This document shows, piece after piece, positions 11,739 to 21,486 of a stretch of DNA of 64,000 nt (within the stretch, counting starts at the first letter, position 1; each line of letters begins with the position of its first letter). The position numbers and the translations under genes are program-made. The notes beneath the pieces are model-generated. The model saw only the letters and a program-made list of their open reading frames with translations, did no database searches and had not been told where the DNA came from. The stretch is from Pilasporangium apinafurcum (taxonomy: Eukaryota > Oomycota > Peronosporomycetes > Pythiales > Pythiaceae): positions 1-64,000 of the forward strand of contig BCKE01000060.1 in the NCBI GenBank assembly GCA_001600495.1. Reading direction: 5' to 3'.

Positions 11739-11829
11739 TATTAAGTACGATTATATGTTTTTATTAAGTACGATATTGTACTTTACTAAAATGTACATAT
11801 ATGTTCCCACTAAAGTACGATTATATGTT
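11739..11829. repeat. 17-base direct repeat in a divergent promoter
   Basis: The sequence aagtacgattatatgtt occurs at 11743-11759 and again at 11813-11829, with a shorter partial copy (ttattaagtacga) at 11761-11773. It lies in the spacer between the divergent BUB3 and TRPC4AP genes. It could hold shared regulatory sites or be the footprint of a small element; sequence alone does not decide. Confidence 0.5.
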
Positions 11830-11947
11830 GATGATGTTTTTGTCGGTTGAGAAGGCTGTAGAGGCTGACAGTCATCATCGTCACAACACACGCTTTGTCT
11901 TAATCAAGTAAGAAGAAGGTGGACGAGTGGGACGAAAGAGAAAGAGA

Positions 11948-14932
11948 ATGAAGGCGGACGGACGTAGGCAGCGGCGGCGGCGCGTGTTCCACACGATTGC
12001 ACAGATGCAGCTCACTGGTTCCACAACAGGTGCGGATGAAGCGGCGTGGCGGCTAAACGGGAGTCGTGGCAGTTTACAGACCGTAGCGAATCTACCGACC
12101 GCATTTGTCGATGCACTCAACGAACAGGAAATGCATGAATACGAACGACTACCGACGTTCAATGGCCGAAAACGAAGCTTCACACATATTGTCCGTGAAG
12201 TGTATGACATTCTCGATAGTGTGAGTCAAGGGAAGAAACAGCTGCGCCGCCTGATGCACGAAATTGTCCAGCGGATTTTAGACCCGAATGGGCTTCATGG
12301 ACCCATGATGACCGATGGCATGACGGACTCCATGTCCAAGTTTGTGATCGCAGAGCGGGAAAAATTCCTGCGTGTGGGTGGTGCTGAGTGTTTGCTGCGA
12401 GTCATCCATGCGCTGCGGACTGAAGCGCAGCCACTGAAAGCAGGTGCTCCGTTACCGAGAGAACGACGACAGATGAGTCATCGAAACGACATTCGGTCAT
12501 TGTGGGAAACCCCAATTCCGATAGGAGACGACCCTTTTCGGAACCGGCAGGACGCGTCTTCGCGGAAGGCGATCATGAACGACGCGATGGTGAGTGGTGG
12601 CCGATCAATGCATAACAAAATTGAATTTTTCATCAGATGTCTCTGCTATTTTGCTAATTATCTGGGGATATGGATGGGCATAGGGTATTCTTCGGGAACT
12701 CTGTTATTTCTCATCCGGTCTCGCTAAGCAGCTCTGTGATAAAGATGGGTTGATAGTGTATTTATTCCAACTCATGAGTGATCCAAAGTTTTTTGATAAT
12801 GCATCGGGGTTAGTGGAAGAAATCCTCGCGATTCGTGAGGAATCGTTTGATCTCAGCAGAATCCGTACGTACCATGCTGGATCTTTGCTGGATGACTTAT
12901 TGTTTCTTAACAACTACTGTTACTTATATGCATTGCAGCGAGATTTCACTCGATCATTCAGTCGCTGTCGTCTCGTCAATTGGCATTCTTCTGCCGTGTC
13001 TTGGCACTCGTCGTGTTTGAACCGGAAGACCGTCGACTTTTGGAAACAGCAAGTAAGTGGCTTTTATATCAATTGATAAACCCTAGCCTTGAATCCTTTT
13101 GAATAAATCGAATATTGTGTTATTACTTGACAGAGGTGATCAAGTCGCTGGAGCTGCTCAAGCTGCGGCGTAATCGGATGATGCGCGCAGACAACATTGT
13201 AGATCGAAACCATGCAATCATTTTCAACTCACCACTTGTTCTGCAACGTTTACTGATGGTACTCCAAGTGCAAAATTTCTACTTTGCACTGAATCCAGTT
13301 TACGAACCTTTCTCATCCGAACTGGCGACATCTGCTGAGTTCGCTATGCTTCTTAGCCAAACGAGTGATAGAGGAGACTGGGAAACGATTGACCAATTGG
13401 TGAGCCATCCATCGCTTGATTCCAGTGGAGATTTAACGATTTTACATCGACACAACCGGAACAGTGGGGACCAAGCATCAACGGGTGACGGTTCGCATCA
13501 TCATCACCATTTCTCGATCGAGACGGCCATTGTGCGTGACTTGATCTTCCGTAATCGATCTCCAAACCAACGCGCGAGTGAAGATATGGAGGCGCAGGTG
13601 ATTATGAAGTCGATTGTTCTAGCTCCGTACCGCGTTGAAGTGCTCTTTGTGCTTTGCACATTGTTGAATGGGAAGCGCAAAATTGATTACCAAGACCAAC
13701 TCGCTGAGATGGGACTGGTAAAAACGTTGAATGCAATGTTTGACAAATTTCAGTGGACATCCACAGCTCCTCCGCCTGCACATGAACCACTTCACGGACC
13801 TGGCTGCGATTGCAGCTTAGATGCGTCGCTCAAAATCCAATTCTTGCGGCTCATTCACAATTTCTGTGATCGAGATTACAGTGATAACACCAGCAAACTA
13901 CTGTTACTAAGCGAAGATGAACTGCATTTGTTGAACGAGCCAGACATGACACCCATCACATTGGAGCATTCGAATAAAGGGCTACTTTGCAAAATCATCA
14001 ACACGTTGATCCAGCAACCCGCCGATTCAATCTATCGGTTTTGGTTAGCGTCCTGTGTAGAAGCGTTTCTACGTCGTGCCGCCCCGAACGAACAGCTTTT
14101 CGTAGCACGTACACCGCTGCTGCAATCGCTTGTGAATGAAATTTTGAATGGCGGCGGCTATCGATCACAAGGGAGTTTCCAGTCGGCGTTCGATCTGTTG
14201 GGAGAAATGACAAAAGGCAATCGGCAAACGCTCCATTTATTTCATCGACTGCTGAATAATTCGCAATTTGCAACGTTCATGGGTACGTTTCGTTGTCTTC
14301 ACTCCAGTATTAATGATGTTTGCTAACTTTGGCTGTGCATTGTTTTGGTATGAATAACAGAGGTGGTGATTATGAATTTGGTCGACTCAAATGTATTTAT
14401 CCGCTCAATGTTACTGTCGTCCGAGAAGTTTGCGACCTGCCCAGTGTCGGGAACGTTTGGCATGGCAAATGATTACGAAATGGACCGCATGAGTGAATTC
14501 CTGACAGTCAACATCGTCCGGTTGCTGCGTGATCTCATGACAATCGTGTCAATGGAAGACATCAATCATGAAAACATTTGCTGCCTTAACACGGCGATTG
14601 TAATTCTAGTATTTCAGCATCGCCGCCAGAGGCTATCCGTTATTTTAGAAGCACTACGCAATCATGAAAATCTTTCCGGCAAGAGTGGGTACATTTGCGA
14701 GAACTTTCGCGGTCTATTGTGGTTTTGGATTCAATACTACACGCCACGCGGGCGAGATCGGCTTGGATTGGAGCACTCGAGTGATGTCAAATTTGAAGAA
14801 TGGCGTCACGTCGTCTCGCTCTTGTGCGCAGATGATGGCTCAGAGACGTCGCTTTTGTCGGCCCCGCCACGTCTGCCGCCATCCCCGTACTCACGTCTAT
14901 ACACAAGTCCTCGAGAGCGGCGGCTTGCATAG
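11948..14932 (+). CDS. TRPC4AP: TRPC4AP (TRUSS)-like ubiquitin-ligase substrate receptor
   Basis: Five exons: 11948-12589, 12729-12864, 12939-13052, 13134-14282 and 14361-14932, about 870 residues (human about 797). Segments matching the family include VLFVLCTLLNGKRK, the block DCSLDASLKIQFLRLIHNF, LVDSNVFIRSMLLS and ENICCLNTAIVIL near the C-terminus. The protein is an alpha-helical, Armadillo-like repeat adaptor. In animals it is a CUL4-DDB1 receptor that recognises C-terminal Arg degrons; that role is inferred here from homology. Exon 2 may start at 12729 or 12732 because two acceptors (taag, cag) lie three bases apart. The open frame reaches upstream to a GTG at 11927, but the first ATG is at 11948. 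Confidence 0.87.
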
Positions 14933-15144
14933 AAGAAGACAGTAGAATAGAAGGCATGGTGGTACTGATCATTCGTCCAATAATGTTCTTTTCAGTAAAT
15001 AGACGACACTTTCGTTCAACGAAGCCAAATCTATTTTCTCCATCGTTGCTCATGTTAAAATAGCAATGCTTGTGTGATATCAACATCTGAGTCTGGCGCG
15101 TCGGCAGGTGCGAGTGGACAAGTAAAACGAACAATCGCCAGGTC

Positions 15145-16284
15145 ATGAGTGCGCTCAGTGCGTTAAACAATGGAAGAAGGTGTGTTGAAGGTAATAATGG
15201 GTTCGATATTTTGCGCTTTTTTTTTACTGTATTCTCTGCTTGATCAAACTGATGGTTGCATCTGCATGATGCAGAATTGGACGATTTTGACCATCGTATG
15301 GGCTGGACTTTCCGCAACACAAACAACCAAAACGCAGGTATCATCCATCCAAATTCGATTATTTTGGCTTGCATTCATTTGTTAAAGTCCCTCTGTCTAC
15401 ATATTAATGCAGTTAATGGAATTGAAGATGAAGAAGAGCTTGTAACGAAGCGAAAGGAGCTTTATTATACAGGCTTTGGAAAACTTGTGGACTTCCCCAG
15501 CGAATTTATTTCGCCGATCAGCACATTCGCACAGCAAACTGATAACAAGACGAAGGGGAAAACAAAGAAGAAGACAATGAGCAGTAGTGTTCACAACCGG
15601 ATTTATAGTAAGAGAGCAACGGGAGCCAATACATCCTCGACTGCGAAAGCAAATGTCGAAAATTCCGCAAACAGGCAAAAGCAATCGACAAGTATGAAGA
15701 AAGATTTTTACCCTCACGCATCGTCAACAGCATCAGCAACAGGGCGCTCCAGCTTGAAGACAAAAACGAGCGATAAAGTAGAGAACATTGATTTCGCCTA
15801 CGACATCAGCGTGCGGCGGAAATTGCGGGAAGAGCTCGATAGTGATCGCGTTCGTGTACTGAAGGAGACAAAAGCTCGAGAAGCTCAGTTGAAAGCTGTT
15901 AACAAGTGGATGAATGACACACCAGACGTACCAGGACCGAAAGAGGCATGGACCAAATCTCACACCAGTTCTAGCAAAGGCAGTAATATCACTAGTCACC
16001 CCATTGGTACTTCATCTGCAGTTAGCAGTCACCGTAGCAGTAGCAGCGCTTGCCAGCACTCTTCATGCAAATGGACTCGAGTGCCCAGTTCTTCCGTCAA
16101 GAGTTCCATCGCTCCTCATTTGTCCGAATGGCGAACGCAAACTGCACCCGTTTGTTCACAAACAGACTGGAAAAAACAACGACAACAGCAAAAAGACGCT
16201 GAGCAGCGCAGGCGAGATGCCTTAGACGTGGAAGTAACACTCAACGCCTTTCATGAATGCATGAAGAAGCAGTGGACGCAGTAA
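15145..16284 (+). CDS. Basic Ser/Thr-rich protein of unknown function
   Basis: Exon 1 is 15145-15190 (donor gtaata) and exon 2 starts at 15275; the join gives the N-terminus MSALSALNNGRRCVEELDDF. Without a further intron the protein is about 351 residues. A candidate in-frame 75-base intron (15338-15412, gtatca to atgcag, no stop inside) would remove 25 residues, and its pyrimidine-rich 3' side makes it likely to be real. The N-terminal 90 residues look structured (ELDDFDHRMGWTF, RKELYYTGFGKLVDFPSEF). The rest is Ser/Lys-rich, ending in a Gln/Arg-rich helix (KQRQQQKDAEQRRRDAL). I do not recognise the family. It is transcribed toward LSM3 and ends only 65 bases from it. Confidence 0.6.
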
Positions 16285-16348
16285 CCAACAACGCAATTAT
16301 TTGCTTATCTACGCAGGTTTTTCCTATCGAAATAGCAACACCACTCGC

Positions 16349-16627
16349 TTATGTCGTACGCAATGGCGGTGCGATGAGGATGACGCCGTCACCACGCACG
16401 AAGAGCATCTCGATCGTACGCTTGGATTGCTTGATGATCTCTTCATACGTTTCTTGGTCCAGTTCCTGAACCGTGATGGTCTCTTCCACGTCGCTGAGCA
16501 CCATGTTCAGATGCTGGTCGTAAGCCTGCAACACACCACGGAGCTCTCTATCCCCGCGGCACTTGACATAGATCTTTTCGGCCACACTCAGCTTGATCAG
16601 ATCGAGTGGCTCATCGATAGATGCCAT
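16349..16627 (-). CDS. LSM3: U6 snRNA-associated Sm-like protein LSm3
   Basis: Intronless, 92 residues, a normal size for LSm3. The Sm1 motif contains [20 protein letters not shown], the [12 protein letters not shown] segment is characteristic of LSm3, and the Sm2 motif ends in [17 protein letters not shown]. LSm3 is shared by the LSm1-7 ring (mRNA decapping, cytoplasm) and the LSm2-8 ring (U6 snRNA, nucleus). The ATG at 16627 begins the family's usual N-terminus. The spacer to the divergent CCHC gene is 222 bases. Confidence 0.93.
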   Translation of the reverse strand: MASIDEPLDLIKLSVAEKIYVKCRGDRELRGVLQAYDQHLNMVLSDVEETITVQELDQETYEEIIKQSKRTIEMLFVRGDGVILIAPPLRTT

Positions 16628-16849
16628 GGTTGACTTCTGTAATGATAATTAGCTCTTCAGTCTTGGCTTTGGGAGCGAAGAAGAGATTTTGAACCTAGAA
16701 TAATGACCAATTAAACCTAGTTTTGGAATACCACTATAAAGAGATATCGCTTTACAAGAAACATATTGCATTCATTATATAGAGAGATCCTTTTTATAAG
16801 AACATTACTGTTGCTCCTGAGCAGTGCAACGAGGTATTGGTTGGAGACC

Positions 16850-18626
16850 ATGGCTAGAGCGGGAGCAGGTGTGCTGGATGATTTTATGAGTGATGTGTCG
16901 GTGGAGAGTGAGAGTGATGAGGAGTTGCACGTGATGGATCCGTCGGACCCACGCGCACACAGCCGCCAACATCTGACAGTGGGCTCCACAAGAGAACCGG
17001 CAAAGAAGAAGCAGAAACAAAATGGATCGCGATGGGACACGGACGAAGGAGAGGACACAGGCGAAAAGGTTGTCATTTCAATCGACCAGAGCAATGATGA
17101 GGAGGAAGAAAATAACGAGCAGACACCCGTAATTATTGATGAAGATTCTGTTGTAGAAGCAGAGTCGGTGCATGAAGCGCCAGCGGCAGTAACGACGGCC
17201 GAAACGAAGACAAAGCTATCAAAATGGGCAATGGCACGATTTCTTGTACCGCGCTCGGAGCGAAAACTACCAGTGATTGAAGAACCGCCGCTAGAACCAT
17301 TGAACGATTTTATTCTGAGCGATTTCAGCACACGCTTCCGTGGGGAAACAGGGAACGTTGTGATAAAAAAACATGCAGAGGATGACCAAGGTGACGAAGA
17401 AAGCGATACCGAAGCCAAAATGCAGGTTGGAGCGCCACTGTTTTCATCAAAATCACTTGCACAGCAGGAGCGAGAGAAGGAAAATGAAAATAAAGGGAAA
17501 CAAAATGGTGGCAATGCTTCAACGGACAAAAATCGTAAACGGCGCGAGAATCGATATTTTGTCACTGACCTCGCAACCAAGTGTTTCAACTGTGGCCAAG
17601 TGGGTCATATGTCAAGTTTGTGCATGAATGATAAGGTAAACATATTTCTTGGTATGGAAGGAGATTCCTATACGTGCGAATTAATGAGCTTGGCATTTGT
17701 TTCATAGGTATTCAAACCCTGCTACTATTGCGGATTACGTGGTCACATCGCGTCCAGTTGTCCTAATCTTCCTTGCGATGCTTGTCTGCAAGTTGGTCAT
17801 GAAGCGAGAGTAAGGACTTTTACAACATTGCATGTACATGCATTATTATTGACTCTTTTGATTGTGGTTATGTAAAGAATTGCACAAATCGTCCGCTGCG
17901 ACTCAATAACTGCGGAATCTGCGGGCGCATTGGCCACGAAAATGAAGATTGTGAAAACGTCAGCAATGGATTCAATGATATCACTTGCATGGTGTGCGCC
18001 AGGGTTGGCCATTTGCAATGCACACCCGTACCGCCTCCAGCAGATCGACGACAATTCTGTCCAAATTGCGCAGGCAAACACAATCTTGCTGTAAGATTCT
18101 CTTTCCATCAAGCGAGTTGAGTGCAGAAAATTGACCAACTAAACCGACACTTTCTTATCTCATTTATTCACAGGGCTGCAGAAAGTATGTGGAGCCACCA
18201 AACCCCAACTTCTCTTCCAATCCAAACCGGGCAGTCATGAAGTGTTTTGTTTGCCAAGTTCCTGGTCACATCGCCGCAGAGTGTCCAGACCGAGTTTGGG
18301 ACATGGACATTATTTGCTTCAATTGCGGCGAGCCAGGACATTACGCTAGCAGCTGTCCTGAGAGCGGCAGCAACGACACTCGCTTCACTGGTCGGAAACG
18401 TGCGCGAGAGTACGAAGAAGAGTATGACGATATGTACGATTATGGACAGGAGAGTGACAATGATCATTATTACATTCCTTCGGAGCGAAACAATCGCTCG
18501 CGGAAACACAAGAAGCCCAGTGGCAAGGGGTATGCGCGTTTGGACGCAGCATTACCTACTCGACCGCACTCTTCCTCCAAGAACGGTGATAGAAGGAGGG
18601 GTGGTGGAGATAGATACCGACGATAG
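16850..18626 (+). CDS. CCHC zinc-knuckle RNA-binding protein (AIR1/ZCCHC7 type)
   Basis: Four exons: 16850-17635, 17708-17809, 17878-18090 and 18174-18626, all in phase 0, giving 517 residues. The N-terminal 240 residues are acidic and disordered. About eight zinc knuckles follow: CFNCGQVGHMSSLC, CYYCGLRGHIASSC, CDACLQVGHEARNC, CGICGRIGHENEDC, two irregular ones (CMVCARVGHLQC and CPNCAGKHNLAGC), CFVCQVPGHIAAEC and CFNCGEPGHYASSC. Tandem knuckles flanked by acidic and Arg/Lys-rich tails resemble Air1/Air2 and ZCCHC7 of the TRAMP RNA-surveillance complex, so nuclear RNA processing is a reasonable inference. The third knuckle is completed only by splicing, which supports the exon model. The start at 16850 has a strong context (accatgg), unlike the upstream ATG at 16766. 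Confidence 0.85.
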
Positions 18627-18949
18627 ATAGCTTAATGCACTAACAGACATGCCAGCTAAATTCAATGTACATTTGTACAACTTTTGTGAATCCCATATGC
18701 ACAAAGATTGGTCTTCTTGCCGATTACTATCCCGAACTGTGCTGTCTACACGAGTTACTTTACCCAATCGAGAAGATTTGCTGGATTTGCACAGTATTAC
18801 ATCTTCATGGATTACGATGAAGTGAACAAGTAATCTATCCATTCATCTATCCACCAAAAGCTCATCATTGAGACATGGATTAATATCATGTCGTATTATT
18901 GTGCTGTAGACTGGTATTCTCTTTCACAATTTGAGTAGAAGAAAAATCT
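18627..18949. other. Convergent 3' spacer, nothing recognised
   Basis: About 320 bases between the 3' ends of the CCHC gene and the Tubby-like gene. Both transcripts must end here. I see no conserved ORF, RNA gene or repeat. Confidence 0.6.
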
Positions 18950-20589
18950 TCATTTCCTTTTAACAAATTTAGTAACATTGTCGTAGAACTTGAGATCTGC
19001 GAGTTTGCTATCCAACGTAGAAAGACAAATGGCAAAAGCTTGAAGCGGACTCAATGGATGCTAAAGGAAAAAATTATATCCGTAAGCGTCTGTTTTCAGT
19101 CATTTTCATCGTAGAAGCATTTAGGATGATACCTTGAAATCCATCGTAAAGATGTTCTTGTGGCATTTGCATTGTGTTTGAGGACCAGGTGGCTGGCACG
19201 ACACACGGCCGAACTGAAGCGTTGTTTCTGTTCCATGAGTCTACATACAATGTACAATGATTATCGTTAAGTCATGTCAGGTAATGATGAATACACTAGG
19301 ACAAAGCGCCACTCACATCGCTTTGCATCTGGAAGTTCTTGATCGAAGGCATTGTCACGCGCCCTTGAAAATCCAATACATGCCCTCCGGTGCGCTCATC
19401 GTATTGCGGCCGTTTGTTCCGAAGGAAAGTACAATTTTTGTCCATCTCTTCTCGTAGCTTGCTTCTTGCTTTCAAATCGTCTTTCTCCATATAACCAGTG
19501 TCTTTCCACGCGGACAATAACCCATTTTCTTGCACGCGCGGTACTCTGGTGTGAATTTGACCCGGACCCATTTCATCATATCCAAACTCTATCACTCCCA
19601 GGATACTGCGGACGTTGGCTGCAAGGGCAGTTTTCGAAGGATTGAGCCCATCATCATAAAGAATGTATTCGGAACCAGACTATCCACATAGCAAAGGCAC
19701 AATAAGTAGCCTGCAAATCTTAAACAGACATGCTAGCTTCGTCTTTACCCAATTGCCACGAAGTTTGCCGACAATGAATGGACTGCGTCGATCCGTGGGA
19801 TTCTTCTCCAGCGTCAATAGATAGTTGGATGTCTTGTTTGATGATCGCTTTTGTGCACAAAGAAGAAATTGCTTTGTATCTTCCAAGTACAAGCGGAAGA
19901 CTGGATGCAACATTTTGAGTCTGTGACGATCGCGCTCGACGTAACACTATCATGACCAAAATACTTTGCTCATTAAGCGAATTTGTTATACAAGTGAGTC
20001 ACATTCACGTACCCGAATGGAATGCGAGCCTGCCTTTGGTGCACGCGTCAGGAACGCGCGAAGTGCGTCCATCTCTATATTAGCAGCTGGTGGTTTTGCT
20101 GGAAAATTATTTTGATTGAACGCATCCAGAGCAGCATGTTTCACAACAGCAGCTGCATGCACAATTACTACTTTTAAGTCCATCAACTGCAAAGTCATGG
20201 TCGCGTTAGGGAATACTAGTAGCCCACCGACCTTTCCCTGTATCTTCTTCCTCATCGGAGTCTGCAGATGAGCTGTGCGGCTGCTGGCTTCGACTAGCGG
20301 CTTGCACGCCCAAGGAACTTGTTGATGGCTGTTTCGGTGGAAACGGGTGATGACGTTGTGTGACAGTAGCGGACTGACCTTTCGCGTCCGCTGTATGGTC
20401 CTCCTCCTCCTTATAATCATTATCTCCTTTCTTCTTCTCTTCTTCTTGACATGTTCGTCCTTTGCTTTGCTTTGGATGCAATTGCTTCAACGGTGGAATG
20501 ACTTTAGCATCTGCAGCGCGATCGTCCTCCACTTGGATCTCCGCCATCATCCGATCATACGCCGACCGATCATCGCGTCGCACCATCAT
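18950..20589 (-). CDS. Tubby-like protein
   Basis: Six exons on the minus strand. Exons 3 to 6 are clear: 19946-19749, 19679-19317, 19240-19133 and 19060-18950, with exon 2 ending at 20013. The join between exon 1 (20589 to about 20235) and exon 2 is uncertain because several acceptors fit. The Tubby beta-barrel is complete: FLTRAPKAGSHSIR, FLLCAQKRSSNKTSNYLL, FIVGKLRGNW, SEYILYDDGLNP, HVLDFQGRVTMPSIKNFQ, and the C-terminal helix HPLSPLQAFAICLSTLDSKL. Basic residues in the barrel fit phosphoinositide binding. Tubby proteins carry membrane cargo into cilia in animals, which fits a flagellated zoospore. The first roughly 130 residues are acidic and disordered. A TTL RFGRV-like block (LQFGRVSC) near the end also matches the family. 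Confidence 0.88.
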
Positions 20590-21486
20590 CTTCTTGCGAA
20601 AAAAGTTTCCTGATGTTTGTGCGGTTGGTATTATAAGCCATTTCTCCTGTCTACTCCATGGTTTCTCTAGTGCTCAGGTCGGTCGTTATAAATACTTGCG
20701 CACCCACATCGTCAACAAACTTTCTAAAAAGTATCCAAAAAACTACTATACGTATACTTGGTCCACCGTTTCAGTCGATGGTTGTCAAAAAAGTATACAT
20801 GACGTATACTCCCAATTCTTGGTCTTCTTATTGAGCGTCTGGTGTTCCATCGCCTTCAAAACTCAAGAATTTTTTGCATTTACGGCTTGTAGGGATGGAT
20901 TCCAGTGGTCTGGACCATGCACTCTCTTCCACTATCTTTGCTGTCCAACATGCTGCAAAAATAATCATTGAGCGCGTGGCCACAACAGAAAGTTGTAGGT
21001 AGGGCCACCTCCTGTCTGCTGCCAGCCGTGGCTGCGAAAGCAGATGGGAACGAAGGGCATGGTTGTGCACAGGCGTATGTGGCGATTGTGGTTACATCGT
21101 ACTCAACCAGATGGCAAGCAATGCATGTGGCGGCATTTCCCATCATCGGCCAGCTTCTACGTCCACATGGTTCTGCTTTGCCAGCTGAGTCCTCTTTCGC
21201 GCTCCATCCGTTCTCCATCTGTTCAATCATATCCGGACACTAAAAATTGTGTATACTTGCTGGTTATTACACTGTAATCAGACTATACGGTATACATTTT
21301 AAGTATACATGACAGCTTTACGCAGAAACAGCTGCTAGGGAGAATGCGGCGGAGCCGACGGGCAGCGACAGGTCTGACTCTATGGCGGTCTTGTCGTTTC
21401 CTTGGTCGCTGGAGAGGCACGCTCATTCTTGAAAAAGAACCATTCACAGAAAACGGTTTGATTGATAAGAAACACAGGAGAAAAAG
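20590..21486. other. Unassigned spacer with repeated tatac motifs and orphan ORFs
   Basis: Roughly 900 bases without a recognisable gene. The 13-base sequence aagtatacatgac occurs at 20791-20803 and again at 21301-21313, same orientation, 510 bases apart, and both copies sit among inverted gtatac sequences. The enclosed part has open frames on both strands (minus 20880-21230, 116 codons; plus 20968-21243, 91 codons) of normal amino-acid composition but no family I know. It may be a small non-autonomous element or a decayed gene. Confidence 0.4.
21421..21436 (+). promoter_or_regulatory. Possible oomycete initiator element
   Basis: GCTCATTCTTGAAAAA lies 66 bases before the ATG of the mucin-like gene. 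Its first ten bases match the oomycete initiator core (GCTCATTYYN), but the following CAWTTT part is poorly matched. Position and core are right; the match is partial. Confidence 0.3.
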
